Shown piece by piece: positions 52,296 to 61,457 of a stretch of 64,000 nt of DNA. Origin of the DNA: Paracrocinitomix mangrovi (GTDB lineage: Bacteria > Bacteroidota > Bacteroidia > Flavobacteriales_D > Crocinitomicaceae). A program made the translations under genes and the position numbers. The stretch is taken from the NCBI RefSeq assembly GCF_019740355.2, contig NZ_CP091819.1, positions 3,596,001-3,660,000 on the forward strand, written 5' to 3'. The first letter of the stretch is position 1. Every line of letters starts with the position of its first letter. The notes beneath the pieces were generated by a model. The model was not told the origin of the DNA, did no database searches, and saw only the letters and a list, made by a program, of their open reading frames with translations.

Positions 52296-52568
52296 ATGGA
52301 TTTAGGTGTCAATATTTTAAAGTTTATAAACTTCAGTTATCCGGATCGTCAAGATGATTTCATTCCTGTTGATGTAATAAATAATCATATAGGAAAGGAG
52401 ACTCAGGAGCCTTTAGTCATTTTTAGAATACTTGACAGTTTATATTTATTGGAAAATAAAAATCTTATAGAAACAACCGCAAATGTAGAGCGGCAGGCGT
52501 TTTGTGTAAGAATTACTGAGAAAGGTAAAAATTATTTAAAAGAATATTCCAACCCCTCAGCAAATTGA
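52296..52568 (+). CDS. Small protein, possibly winged-helix
   Basis: 90 residues. The pattern VNILKFINFSYPDRQDDFI, then LVIFRILDSLYLLENKNLI and FCVRITEKGKNYLKEY resembles a winged helix (helix, wing, ITEKGKNYL as the common wing end of MarR/PadR-like proteins). No signal peptide. It sits behind ECF promoter 2, between the sigma operon and the lipoproteins. The next promoter lies inside its 3' end. Function unknown; a regulator of the same regulon is plausible. Confidence 0.65.
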   Translation: MDLGVNILKFINFSYPDRQDDFIPVDVINNHIGKETQEPLVIFRILDSLYLLENKNLIETTANVERQAFCVRITEKGKNYLKEYSNPSAN

Positions 52569-52578
52569 AACGGCTTAT
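52549..52578 (+). promoter_or_regulatory. ECF-type promoter copy 3 (CCAACCC-N15-CGGCTTAT)
   Basis: CCAACCC at 52549-52555 (within the 3' end of the small gene) and CGGCTTAT at 52571-52578, same 15-base spacing. The ATG at 52598 is 20 bases later. It drives the lipoprotein genes. Confidence 0.78.
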
Positions 52579-52597
52579 AAATAAATAATCAAACGAA

Positions 52598-52957
52598 ATG
52601 AAAAAAATCTTATTTGTGATGTTGTTTATGGCAGGAATTTCTGTAACAATGTCAAGTTGTAAAAAGGCAAATTTAACAAGAGATCAATGGAAGATTGCGA
52701 ATGCAACAGATCTACAAGACAATACCAATATTACTGCTGACTATGCAGGTGAAATATGGGAGTACAGTAAAAATGGAGATTATATTGAGAACGGTTCAAA
52801 AAAAGGAGTTTGGGCTTGGGGTGATGGAAAAAACAAACTTATTATCACTGAAAATGATGGATCTATTGATACTTACAATGTAATTAAAATTAAAAAGAAC
52901 GAGATGGAAATAGAGCTGCCTGGGGATGAAAACCTTCAGCTTGAAAGAATTCAGTAA
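52598..52957 (+). CDS. Small lipoprotein, sigma regulon member
   Basis: 119 residues with lipobox VTMSSCKKAN. The mature protein is beta-rich and lipocalin-like in size: GEIWEYSKNGDYIENG, GVWAWGDGKNKLIITENDG. This pattern (W-E-Y/F, strand with W-x-W, then 'lIIt') matches small extracellular lipocalin-like families of Bacteroidota. It stands behind ECF promoter 3, and the next lipoprotein gene is 19 bases further on. Function unknown; a stress response at the envelope is plausible. Confidence 0.75.
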   Translation: MKKILFVMLFMAGISVTMSSCKKANLTRDQWKIANATDLQDNTNITADYAGEIWEYSKNGDYIENGSKKGVWAWGDGKNKLIITENDGSIDTYNVIKIKKNEMEIELPGDENLQLERIQ

Positions 52958-52976
52958 TCAATAATATGAGATTAAA

Positions 52977-53411
52977 ATGAAAAAATGGAATAAATTATTT
53001 GGGTTAATCGTAATTGCAGGTCTTACCGTAACTGCCACATCTTGTAACAAAGTAAAGGATGGGAAAGTTATCACTGATACTTATGATGGCAACGTAAGTG
53101 TTACATCAACTGGAGCTAATGCTGGTGGAGATTTCACAGGGACAGGAGATAATGGGGTTTACGCCTTTGGTTGGGAAAATAACAAGTCAAAAGCTGAAGT
53201 TAATTTTGACATCACAACTCCTACAGGTTCATTAAACTTTAAACTAGAAGATGCAGACAAAAAAGAAGTGTTAAATGAAACAAGGTATGCTGGAAGTAAT
53301 GATACATATTCTGGTGTAAGTTTGGCTGGAGCTTCTGGAGTTTGGACAGTTACTTTAACATTTTCTGATTTTAATGGAAATGGGAGTTATTCATTGAGTC
53401 CAATAGATTAA
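52977..53411 (+). CDS. Small lipoprotein, second in the sigma regulon
   Basis: 144 residues with signal and lipobox VTATSCNKVK. The mature part is Gly/Ser/Thr-rich with an immunoglobulin-like sheet (SLNFKLEDADKKEV, SGVWTVTLTFSDFNGNGSY). No family recognised with certainty; it resembles secreted beta-sandwich domains. It is 19 bases after the previous lipoprotein gene and probably shares its transcript. A double hairpin follows at 53418-53476. Confidence 0.7.
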   Translation: MKKWNKLFGLIVIAGLTVTATSCNKVKDGKVITDTYDGNVSVTSTGANAGGDFTGTGDNGVYAFGWENNKSKAEVNFDITTPTGSLNFKLEDADKKEVLNETRYAGSNDTYSGVSLAGASGVWTVTLTFSDFNGNGSYSLSPID

Positions 53412-53417
53412 TAAAGT

Positions 53418-53476
53418 CACAACTTGCTTGAGCATTTTATGCTGCAAGTGTATTATAATAGAAGGTTTTTGCCTTC
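53418..53476 (+). terminator. Two hairpins between lipoprotein genes
   Basis: ACTTGC-AGCAT-TTT-ATGCT-GCAAGT (three-base bulge on the left arm) followed by GAAGG/CCTTC around TTTTTG (53461-53476). The first may end the 52598 transcript or stabilise its 3' end; there is no long T-run, so this is uncertain. Confidence 0.4.
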
Positions 53477-53502
53477 ACGTTTCACTAATTAATAAATTAA
53501 AT

Positions 53503-53952
53503 ATGAAAAGAACAACGCTTGTTTTAACAATTGCAATTATGTCAATGGGATCATTGATATCATGTAAAAAGTATGAGAATGGAGGTTCAAAAGCAAAAGC
53601 TGAAAAGAATATCCAAAATACCTGGACAATTGATCAATATTATTTTGACGGTACTGATGCTACCAGCCAGCTATTGATAACTAATTACCAAGAAACTTTT
53701 AGTGATGGTGGAACATACAGCAGATCATATAATGATGCAAGTGGTGATCCTAAATCAGAAACTGGAACATGGACACTTGTAGATGATAAAGATAGAATCA
53801 ATATTTCTGGTACAGGTAGTTATGAATTGACTGCTCAAACATCTACAGTTTCAACTTCAGATTATGATATTATCAAATTAGATAAAGATGAATTGTGGTA
53901 TTCATTTACAAATGGTGGAAACACACATGAATTTCACATGGTGCCAAAATAG
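53503..53952 (+). CDS. Lipocalin-like lipoprotein
   Basis: 149 residues from ATG 53503; the frame opens upstream at 53428, but the upstream 25 residues lack a signal, whereas this ATG opens one with lipobox GSLISCKKYE. It has NTWTIDQYYFDGTDATS, GTWTLVDDKDRINISG and IIKLDKDELWYSFTNGG, the pattern of lipocalin-like (DUF4923/DUF5004-like) small lipoproteins. Function unknown. It is 91 bases after the previous gene with hairpins between, so it may have its own promoter; no CCAACCC motif is seen before it. Confidence 0.75.
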   Translation: MKRTTLVLTIAIMSMGSLISCKKYENGGSKAKAEKNIQNTWTIDQYYFDGTDATSQLLITNYQETFSDGGTYSRSYNDASGDPKSETGTWTLVDDKDRINISGTGSYELTAQTSTVSTSDYDIIKLDKDELWYSFTNGGNTHEFHMVPK

Positions 53953-54074
53953 TAGATTAAACTACTAGGTATTAATAGATTTTACAAATTGAAATAATGA
54001 ACTCAGGTTTTATAGTTTAACCCTTTAAACTTGTGACCTGGAATGGTTATAAGATGTGAGTTCAATCCTTGCTA

Positions 54075-54102
54075 AAAAGCCTAGACGAAAGTCTGGGCTT
54101 TT
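54075..54102 (+). terminator. GAAA-loop terminator at the end of the sigma module
   Basis: AAAAGCCTAGAC-GAAA-GTCTGGGCTTTT, one G-T pair, GNRA tetraloop, followed by T-rich sequence. Upstream (about 54030-54073) is a possible remnant of a tRNA 3' end (GTTCAATCC) that no longer folds. Its near copy at 49508-49535 marks the other end of the module. Confidence 0.75.
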
Positions 54103-54111
54103 CTGTTTTTT

Positions 54112-54588
54112 TTAATACTCAGTTCTATCTTCCTTTTCAGCCCATTGCTGAAACACAGTTAAGGCATTTTCTCTTCCGCAAGAGTGGAATTTGATTTTTC
54201 TTTGATGAAAATCCAGGTCAATTTCTTCATAAATAAAGTGATCATCAAAACCTATGTCTGCAGCATCTTTTTTGTTACATCCAAAGTAAACCGCATCCGG
54301 TCTTGCCCAGTAAATTGCACCTAAACACATTGGACAAGGTTCACAAGATGTGTAAAGTATGCATCCATCTAATTGAAAATCGCCCAATTTTTCACAGGCT
54401 TTTCTTATAGTAACAACTTCGGCATGTGCGGTTGGGTCATTTGATGAAACTACTTCATTGTGCCCTTCAGCTATAATCTCTCCATCTTTTACTATTACCG
54501 CTCCAAAAGGGCCTCCAAGGTTGTTGTGCATACCAAATGATGCCATTTCTATGGCACGTTGCATAAACTTCTCGTGATCGTTACTCAT
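54112..54588 (-). CDS. guaD: Guanine deaminase (CDA-type, GuaD)
   Basis: 158 residues. Cytidine-deaminase fold: zinc site PTAHAEVVTIRKA (HAE) and SCEPCPMCLGAIYWARP (PCxxC). NNLGGPFGAVIVKDGEIIAEG and FDDHFIYEEID match Bacillus subtilis GuaD, which is of the same length, so guanine deaminase is favoured over tRNA adenosine deaminase. It converts guanine to xanthine and ammonia. It has no obvious partner nearby. Confidence 0.88.
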   Translation of the reverse strand: MSNDHEKFMQRAIEMASFGMHNNLGGPFGAVIVKDGEIIAEGHNEVVSSNDPTAHAEVVTIRKACEKLGDFQLDGCILYTSCEPCPMCLGAIYWARPDAVYFGCNKKDAADIGFDDHFIYEEIDLDFHQRKIKFHSCGRENALTVFQQWAEKEDRTEY

Positions 54589-54711
54589 AAATTAAATTTT
54601 GATGCACTTCGTGGTACATTTCGTTTCATCTATCGAATTTAATAACTATTCTCTAGAATAACGAGGCAGAACAGCTAACTTAATAATGCAACAAAACGTT
54701 GTTATAAGTAG

Positions 54712-55767
54712 ATGCCACATCATTTAAAAATATTAGACCAGTTACGCAGGCACTTTAAAAGGGATAAGGTATGTCTTTTTTATCACGGTGAATTTGAAGA
54801 TTACTTCACTGAAAAGATGATTGCTCTTATTGGTATGCAAAGCGATAGAAAGATTAGAGGTAATCTGGCATTTGTCATTACCGAGAGTTTTCAAAATATT
54901 GTAAGACACAAAAATTCCTTTCTAGGCGAAGGCAATCACAACGTATTTGGTATTAGAGGAAGTGAAGTGTTCATGCATATTTTTTCTTCTAACCTTGTTG
55001 TGGATGAAGTAAAACAAGAATTGGACGATAGGTTAAGTGAGATTAATAGTCATAACAAAGATTCATTAAAGGAGTTGTTTTTAAAGATTTTAGAAGAAGG
55101 TGAGTTAGACGAAAGAGGAGGAGCCGGAATGGGATTGATTGAAATGGCAAGGAGATCTAAAAGTAAAGTACAATATGAATTTGTAGATCTTGTACCTAAT
55201 GTGTACAACTTCAATATGCAGGTTGATTTTATGAGATTGCCTGAATTTTCAGACTGTACACCAATGAGTGTTGATGTCAATTCGCAGATGGCTGAATTGA
55301 TTAAGGATGAAGAAATTCTGTTTATTTACAAAGGAGTATTTAACGAATCTACAATTGAGCCTATTATACCAATTATCACTAGCAGTATTCAGTTAACCAA
55401 AGTAAATCCACTTAATGTTTTAAAAATAGTGAGTGGTTTGGTAGAGAATATTATTCACTATAGTGATGAAGAATATGGACAGAAACATGGATTGTTTGCC
55501 ATCAAAAAAATTCCTGATGGAATTTATATCTCTTCAGGAAACTATACAAATGAAGATGTAGAGGAACTGGAAAGAATTGTTGATGACATCAATTATATGT
55601 CTGATGATGATTTAAGAAGTATGAGTCACAGAATGAACTCAGCATTTAGCTCTGAGCAAATTGGCTTATCTGAAATTAGAATAACCAGTAAAAACTCAGT
55701 GGAGTTAAAAGTAAGTGAGGACGAAAAAGGTACTTATGTAATGCTTGGGGTTAGAATTACAGATTAA
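54712..55767 (+). CDS. Protein with two SiaB-like (DUF6272) kinase domains
   Basis: 351 residues with no signal. First half: KVCLFYHGEFEDYFTEKMI, FVITESFQNIVRHKN (an N-box-like helix) and GGAGMGLIEMARRSKSKV, the pattern of SiaB-family kinases (DUF6272), which resemble anti-sigma-factor kinases. Second half (about 205-351) repeats the same plan: EILFIYKGVFNESTI, ISGLVENIIHYSDEEYG-like (VSGLVENIIHYS) and a less conserved final part. The second copy has lost the GGAG glycine box. It is convergent with a PP2C-type phosphatase gene (one base between stops). In Pseudomonas, SiaB works with SiaA phosphatase, so a partner-switching pair is likely. Confidence 0.8.
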   Translation: MPHHLKILDQLRRHFKRDKVCLFYHGEFEDYFTEKMIALIGMQSDRKIRGNLAFVITESFQNIVRHKNSFLGEGNHNVFGIRGSEVFMHIFSSNLVVDEVKQELDDRLSEINSHNKDSLKELFLKILEEGELDERGGAGMGLIEMARRSKSKVQYEFVDLVPNVYNFNMQVDFMRLPEFSDCTPMSVDVNSQMAELIKDEEILFIYKGVFNESTIEPIIPIITSSIQLTKVNPLNVLKIVSGLVENIIHYSDEEYGQKHGLFAIKKIPDGIYISSGNYTNEDVEELERIVDDINYMSDDDLRSMSHRMNSAFSSEQIGLSEIRITSKNSVELKVSEDEKGTYVMLGVRITD

Positions 55768-55768
55768 T

Positions 55769-58700
55769 CTACTTAGCGAAATAAGCACTTAAGGAAACTC
55801 CAATCACACAAACGTCATCAACCTGCTCATAATTGCCTTTCCATTCTTCAAAAGCATTATCCAAATCTTTGTACTGATCTTTAAAGGCTTTTTGATGTTT
55901 TTCAATCAACAGTTTCTTAAAGAAAGAGGATTTTAATTTTTTACCTTTTTCTCCACCAAATTGATCTGCAAATCCATCTGTGTACAAATAAAAGATGTCA
56001 TTTTTAATAAGTTCAATTTCGTGTGTGTTAAAAGGAGTTTGTCTATGAAATTTACCAATCGGTTGGTTGTCTCCTTTTGTCTCATATAATTCATTATTCC
56101 TAATGAGGTAGATGCCATTATTGGCTCCGGAAAAATATAATTTTCTGGTCTTTTTGTTAAAAACGCAAAGTCCAATGTCCATGCCGTCATTTACTTCTTG
56201 CTTTCCTGTTTCAAATCTGTCAATCACTAAATCCCTGGTCTTATCAAGGATATCTCCAGGTGTTCTCAATCCAAATTCTTTAACAGATCTACTGAGAGCA
56301 TTGTGACAAACTACAGAAACCATAGCTCCCGGAACACCATGCCCCGTACAATCAGCTGCAGCAAACATTATATAATCATCAATTTCCTCTAACCAGTAAA
56401 AATCTCCGGCTACTACATCTTTGGGTTTGTATAGGATAAAACTATCAGGTAAACATTTATTGACTAAAGATGTTGGAGGTAAAATGGCTTCCTGGATGCG
56501 TTTGGCATAAGTAATACTGTCTTTAATCTCTTCATGTTGGGTTTCAATTTCAATTTTTTGAATACGAATTTCTTCAGTGCGTTCTTCAACTGTGTCTTCT
56601 AATTGTTTTTGTCTTTCCTTTAAAACATGAATTCTCCAACGGAACAATAAATAAATCAATCCTGCACCAATTAGTATCATTAAAATAATGAACCACGCTT
56701 TTTGATAGAATGGAGGGTTGACAATTATGCTTAATTCAATTTCATTACTGCTCAATAATTTCTCATTAATGGTTCTGAATTTCAGGACGTGTTTTCCGTT
56801 TGGTAAACCACTTAAAACAAAGTCGTTTGAAGTTTGAGGTAAACTCCATCCTTCGCTATCCAATTGCCACTGATAATTCAATCCAAATGAGTTGGTAAAA
56901 TAGGCTGCCTTGGTTTTTATGTGTAAAATTTCTCCATAATCAACTACAAGCTCTTTTGGGTCAGTAGGTTTAGATCCCGGAATCCAAAAGTATTGATGAC
57001 TAATTTTGTTGTCTGAATCAAGGGTGTAAATTTGTTCAAAGTGGAGATGTTCAGGCTGAAACTCTTTACCTTCAATATCTATGATATGTAAAACGTCAGT
57101 TCTACTGGTGGCCCAAAGTCTGTTGTATTCGTCTTTGAAAAGAGCAGAAAAACCGTCTCCAATTAACCCTTGTTTCGGAGAATAAAATTTGAATTTGTAT
57201 TTTTTGAAAAAGTCATCTTTACTATTTACCGGCAAGTCCTTCACTTTAGGTTCAAAATATGCCATTCCAACATTAGTACCTACTAAAACAGATCCGTCTT
57301 TATCACAATAAATACTGCGGGCCGCAGGTCCTAATAAACCTGATTTGTCATTGATGTTGAAAACGAAAGTTGTTTTTTTATCTACATAATTTAATCCACC
57401 TTCTATTCCACCAATCCAAAGATTGCCTTCAGGGTCAATGTCATATCCCCAAATAATTGAAGAACCAAAACCTTCACTAACAGATTGACATGTATTAGGA
57501 GTGATTACATACATTGCGGTTCCCCATGTGGTTACCCAAAAAGTAGTGTCATTTACATAGCTGGCAGCTGTTACATTTAAACCTTGAATAGGAATAGAGT
57601 CTTTATAATCACATACTGTAATGGAGTCAAAAACGGATGTGTAGGTGCCATTTTCAAAGTATCCTATTCCATATTTTTCCCAGGATTTTTCTTCAACTAA
57701 TACATAGTATCTGTCATTTTCCTTATGAAAAGGTTTGATGTATTTAACATTGTCAAGAATGTGGGTTTTACTTTTGTCATCTCCTACATATCCTTTCTTG
57801 TCTTTTTTTGAGATTAAGAATTGTAAATCATGATACAATATGGCAGAGTAATCTTTGTAAAATGAGGCTTTTGAAGGAATGCTGTTCCATAATGTGTCAA
57901 AGTAATGTCTATTTCCTTTTCTATCTTCAAAATAAAATCCGTCTTCGGTAACTGTACTTGCTCCTAATCTCGAATCGCCTATGTTGAAAAGTGTTTTTTT
58001 GTTAGCCAATACTTTCTTTTCTTTCATTTCTGCACCTACATAATCTTTATCATCTGTCAATAAAACAACTCTTTTATGGTTTTGCTTTCTGAAGTAAAAT
58101 TCAGTTAATCGTAAAATGTTTTGATCAGGAATAAAGTAAACGCCATCTCTAATAGTGCTGATCCAAAGTGAATTGTGTTTGTCAAATTCAAAATCCCTAA
58201 TTCCTAAATGTGTTTGATTAGAAATGATGGGAATGTCAACACCATCTTCAATACGGTGAACTGAGTTGAAACTTGCAAAGTATAGTAGTCCATTGTTGTC
58301 GTACTTTAGCGAATTGATATCTACCTCAATCCCATCTGGAATTTCAAAGTTAATTTTGGTCAGTTTTTCAGTTGAAATTTCATAAAAAGTATCTCCAAAT
58401 AATCCAACCGGAGGATAATTTTTGTTCGATTCAGAAAGAATCATAATAGGATCTGAAACAAATTCTTCATAATGCATTTCGTTAACCACATTATCTTTTA
58501 TGTAGTAGAGTTTTTTATTGGCGACATACCAAACTACATCATTTGCATCAATGGACATGACATGAATTTCAGTATGTCCTCCATGATTTTCTTCATTAAA
58601 AAAAAGAGTAGTGTCTTCCTTAATGCATGTAATTCCCCCAAGTCTGGTTGAAATCCAAATGTTGTTTTTTGAATCTTCAGCAATTTGTTGAATGTGTAAA

Positions 58701-59125
58701 TCAGATATCGCAGAATAATCAATATAAAGTTCTGCATATAAATTGGGTAAGAATTTTACGGCGCCCACACCGTTTCCGCCGGCCCATACAGTTCCACCAT
58801 GATCTACGAAAACATCAGAATATCTATCCCACAAACCATTGTGTTTTCCAAATGTGTATAGATCAATACCATCCATGACTGCAATTCCTGAATTTTGACT
58901 CGCCATCCACACGCGTCCTTCAGAATCTATTGCGATATCATCTACATTGTTTGAATGTAAGTTGGAGTTGATGTTATAATGGTAAGTAAAATATCTAAAG
59001 GGAGTTCCTTTATAGGGTGATTCAAGTTTGATCTTTTTTGGGTGACCTAACTTAATAGTCTTTTGCCCATAAATCACAGTGCTTATAGCTATGAATATGA
59101 ATAGAAATATGCTTCTTATATGCAT
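55769..59125 (-). CDS. Two-component-type beta-propeller sensor with PP2C/SpoIIE phosphatase output
   Basis: About 1118 residues from ATG 59125 (alternative 59140). A signal peptide or anchor (SIFLFIFIAISTVIYGQ) is followed by a beta-propeller of WD-like Reg_prop repeats (SEGRVWMASQNSGIAVMDG, NSLWISTIRDGVYFIPDQ, GNLWIGGIEGGLNYVD). Next is a Y_Y_Y domain (LNYQWQLDSEGWS), one helix (AWFIILMILIGAGLIYLLF), a coiled coil, and a C-terminal PP2C (SpoIIE-like) domain with VVAGDFYWLEEID, ADCTGHGVPGAMVS and LYTDGFADQFGG. It senses something outside and dephosphorylates an anti-sigma-antagonist-like protein inside; the SiaB-like gene is convergent. Confidence 0.9.
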   Translation of the reverse strand: MHIRSIFLFIFIAISTVIYGQKTIKLGHPKKIKLESPYKGTPFRYFTYHYNINSNLHSNNVDDIAIDSEGRVWMASQNSGIAVMDGIDLYTFGKHNGLWDRYSDVFVDHGGTVWAGGNGVGAVKFLPNLYAELYIDYSAISDLHIQQIAEDSKNNIWISTRLGGITCIKEDTTLFFNEENHGGHTEIHVMSIDANDVVWYVANKKLYYIKDNVVNEMHYEEFVSDPIMILSESNKNYPPVGLFGDTFYEISTEKLTKINFEIPDGIEVDINSLKYDNNGLLYFASFNSVHRIEDGVDIPIISNQTHLGIRDFEFDKHNSLWISTIRDGVYFIPDQNILRLTEFYFRKQNHKRVVLLTDDKDYVGAEMKEKKVLANKKTLFNIGDSRLGASTVTEDGFYFEDRKGNRHYFDTLWNSIPSKASFYKDYSAILYHDLQFLISKKDKKGYVGDDKSKTHILDNVKYIKPFHKENDRYYVLVEEKSWEKYGIGYFENGTYTSVFDSITVCDYKDSIPIQGLNVTAASYVNDTTFWVTTWGTAMYVITPNTCQSVSEGFGSSIIWGYDIDPEGNLWIGGIEGGLNYVDKKTTFVFNINDKSGLLGPAARSIYCDKDGSVLVGTNVGMAYFEPKVKDLPVNSKDDFFKKYKFKFYSPKQGLIGDGFSALFKDEYNRLWATSRTDVLHIIDIEGKEFQPEHLHFEQIYTLDSDNKISHQYFWIPGSKPTDPKELVVDYGEILHIKTKAAYFTNSFGLNYQWQLDSEGWSLPQTSNDFVLSGLPNGKHVLKFRTINEKLLSSNEIELSIIVNPPFYQKAWFIILMILIGAGLIYLLFRWRIHVLKERQKQLEDTVEERTEEIRIQKIEIETQHEEIKDSITYAKRIQEAILPPTSLVNKCLPDSFILYKPKDVVAGDFYWLEEIDDYIMFAAADCTGHGVPGAMVSVVCHNALSRSVKEFGLRTPGDILDKTRDLVIDRFETGKQEVNDGMDIGLCVFNKKTRKLYFSGANNGIYLIRNNELYETKGDNQPIGKFHRQTPFNTHEIELIKNDIFYLYTDGFADQFGGEKGKKLKSSFFKKLLIEKHQKAFKDQYKDLDNAFEEWKGNYEQVDDVCVIGVSLSAYFAK

Positions 59126-59221
59126 TACTGTGATTACCATTATTATAGGGTAAATCTATAAAAATATTTTCCACAAGTAAATATAGTTTCAATAAGCTGA
59201 ACATCTCAACTCTTTAATTAC

Positions 59222-59229
59222 TAGCTTTG
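59222..59229 (+). promoter_or_regulatory. -7 element (TAGCTTTG) of the era operon
   Basis: TAGCTTTG is a perfect TAnnTTTG, 11 bases before the ATG at 59241. It likely drives era-der-holA. Confidence 0.5.
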
Positions 59230-59240
59230 CAGTCAGAATT

Positions 59241-60116
59241 ATGAGTCACCAGTCAGGTTTTGTAAATATTGTAGGTAGTCCAAATGTTGGAAAATCAACT
59301 TTGATGAATCAATTGGTTGGAGAGAAAGTGTCTATTATTACCTCCAAAGCTCAAACTACGCGTCACCGTATTTTGGGTATTGTCAACAATGAAGATTATC
59401 AAGTGGTTTTTTCTGATACACCTGGTGTATTGGATCCGCATTACAAGTTGCATGAAAACATGATGTCTTTTGTGAGTACTGCATTGAAAGATGCAGATAT
59501 CATTCTTTTTGTTACGGATATTTACGAAACAGGAATGAATCATGAAAAGACATTGGAACGACTCAAAAAAACAAGTATTCCGGTTTTACTTTTGATCAAT
59601 AAAATTGATCAGGGTGATCAAAAACTGATTGAAGATAAAGTAGAGTATTGGCACAAAGAAATGCCAAATGCCGAAATTTTGCCCATTTCAGCGCTTGAAG
59701 GTTTTAACATGGAGCCTATCTGGAAAAGAATACTTGAATTGCTGCCAGAAAGTCCTCCATACTATGATAAAGAAGAATTGTCAGATAGACCAATGCGCTT
59801 TTTTATCAGTGAAATGATTCGTGAAAAAATCTTTCAAAACTATAAGAAAGAAGTGCCTTATGCCACGCAGGTTGAGGTGGAGGAATATAAGGAAGAAGCA
59901 AAGATTATTAGAATTAGAGCTGTCATCTACGTTGAGCGCAAAACACAAAAAGGTATTTTAATTGGGCATCAAGGCAAGAAAATTAAATACGTTGGAATTG
60001 ACGCCAGAAAAGACATTGAGAAATTTGTGGGCAAACAGGTGCACCTAGAGCTTTATGTCAAAGTAGATAAGGATTGGAGAGAAAACGATAAAAAATTAGA
60101 AAGACACGGATATTAA
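59241..60116 (+). CDS. era: GTPase Era
   Basis: 291 residues, normal length. G1 [16 protein letters not shown]2 region SKAQTTRHRILGI, G3 FSDTPGVLDP, G4 LLINKIDQGD. The C-terminal KH domain is present (YVERKTQKGILIGHQGKKIK, which contains GxxG). Era binds the 3' end of 16S rRNA and is needed for 30S maturation. First gene of an era-der-holA operon (24 and 9 bases between). Confidence 0.97.
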   Translation: MSHQSGFVNIVGSPNVGKSTLMNQLVGEKVSIITSKAQTTRHRILGIVNNEDYQVVFSDTPGVLDPHYKLHENMMSFVSTALKDADIILFVTDIYETGMNHEKTLERLKKTSIPVLLLINKIDQGDQKLIEDKVEYWHKEMPNAEILPISALEGFNMEPIWKRILELLPESPPYYDKEELSDRPMRFFISEMIREKIFQNYKKEVPYATQVEVEEYKEEAKIIRIRAVIYVERKTQKGILIGHQGKKIKYVGIDARKDIEKFVGKQVHLELYVKVDKDWRENDKKLERHGY

Positions 60117-60140
60117 TTTTGTGTTTTAAACAAGAATAGA

Positions 60141-61448
60141 ATGTCAAATATTGTAGCCATAGTAGGAAGGCCAAATGTAGGTAAATCAACTTTGTTCAAC
60201 CGATTGACAAAGTCAAAGACGGCCATAGTAGAAGAGGTGAGTGGTGTAACCAGAGATAGAATTTATGGCCTTTCTGAATGGAATGGAATTGAGTTCTCTG
60301 TGATTGATACCGGGGGATACGTTCATGGTTCAGATGATATTTTTGAAGAAGAAATTCGTAAACAAGTAGAGATAGCCATTGAAGAGGCATCTGTTATATT
60401 GTTTGTGGTTGATGTAACAACAGGTGTTACTGATTTGGATGAAGAGGTTACCCATTTATTGAGAAGAACAGATAAGCCTGTTTATTTGGTAGCTAATAAG
60501 GTGGATAATACCAACCGTCAATTAGATTCGGCTGAATTTTATTCGTTGGGATTGGGTGAGATTCACAATATATCTGCAGTAAATGGTTCAGGAACAGGAG
60601 AACTTTTAGACACTTTGGTAGAAGAGTTTAGTTCAGATGGAGCGCCTGAAGATGAATCAGATTTACCTAAAATTGCCGTGGTAGGAAAACCAAATGTTGG
60701 AAAATCATCTTTTATTAATGCAATTACTGGAGAAGAACGAAACATTGTTACACCCATTTCTGGAACAACCAGAGATTCTATTGATACGAGATATCAACTG
60801 TTTGGATTTGATTTTAAACTGATTGATACGGCAGGAATCAGAAAGAAAAGTAAGGTTCATGAAGATTTGGAATTTTACTCTGTGATCAGATCAATTAGAA
60901 GTATAGAATATTCTGATGTCTGCGTTTTTATGATTGATGCAACAGAGGGGATTCAGAAACAAGATTTGAACATCTTTTATGTAATTGAGAAAAACAGAAA
61001 AGGTGTTGTGGTTGTTGTAAATAAATGGGATTTGGTGGAGAAAGAAACTCAAACTATGAAAGAGTATGAGGACAAAATCCGCAATCAATTAGCGCCATTT
61101 AGAGATGTGCCAATCATTTTTACTTCAACAATTTCAAAGCAAAGATTACACAAGGTTTTAGAGAAAACCATGGAGGTTTATCACAACAGAACGCAAAAAA
61201 TTCCTACCAGAAAACTGAATGATTTTGTTCTGGAAATTGTCAAGAAAAATCCTCCACCTTCTGTAAAAGGTAAATATGTTAAGATAAAATATGCTACAAT
61301 GTTGCCTACACATGCACCAGCAATAGCTTTTTTCTGCAATTTGCCTCAGTATATTAAAGATCCTTATAAACGCTACGTTGAAAACAGGTTGAGAGAAGAA
61401 TTCAATTTTGAGGGAGTTCCAATTAGAATTTTCTTCAGAAAAAAGTAA
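60141..61448 (+). CDS. der: GTPase Der (EngA)
   Basis: 435 residues with two tandem G domains. First: [29 protein letters not shown] and NKVDN. Second: [44 protein letters not shown]. The C-terminal KH-like domain is present ([19 protein letters not shown]). Der is essential for 50S subunit assembly. Confidence 0.97.
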   Translation: MSNIVAIVGRPNVGKSTLFNRLTKSKTAIVEEVSGVTRDRIYGLSEWNGIEFSVIDTGGYVHGSDDIFEEEIRKQVEIAIEEASVILFVVDVTTGVTDLDEEVTHLLRRTDKPVYLVANKVDNTNRQLDSAEFYSLGLGEIHNISAVNGSGTGELLDTLVEEFSSDGAPEDESDLPKIAVVGKPNVGKSSFINAITGEERNIVTPISGTTRDSIDTRYQLFGFDFKLIDTAGIRKKSKVHEDLEFYSVIRSIRSIEYSDVCVFMIDATEGIQKQDLNIFYVIEKNRKGVVVVVNKWDLVEKETQTMKEYEDKIRNQLAPFRDVPIIFTSTISKQRLHKVLEKTMEVYHNRTQKIPTRKLNDFVLEIVKKNPPPSVKGKYVKIKYATMLPTHAPAIAFFCNLPQYIKDPYKRYVENRLREEFNFEGVPIRIFFRKK

Positions 61449-61457
61449 TTTTATCCT

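Noticed and set aside
54030-54073. Second tRNA gene near the end of the sigma module
   Set aside because: Only a T-loop-like GTTCAATCC is present; no stems pair.
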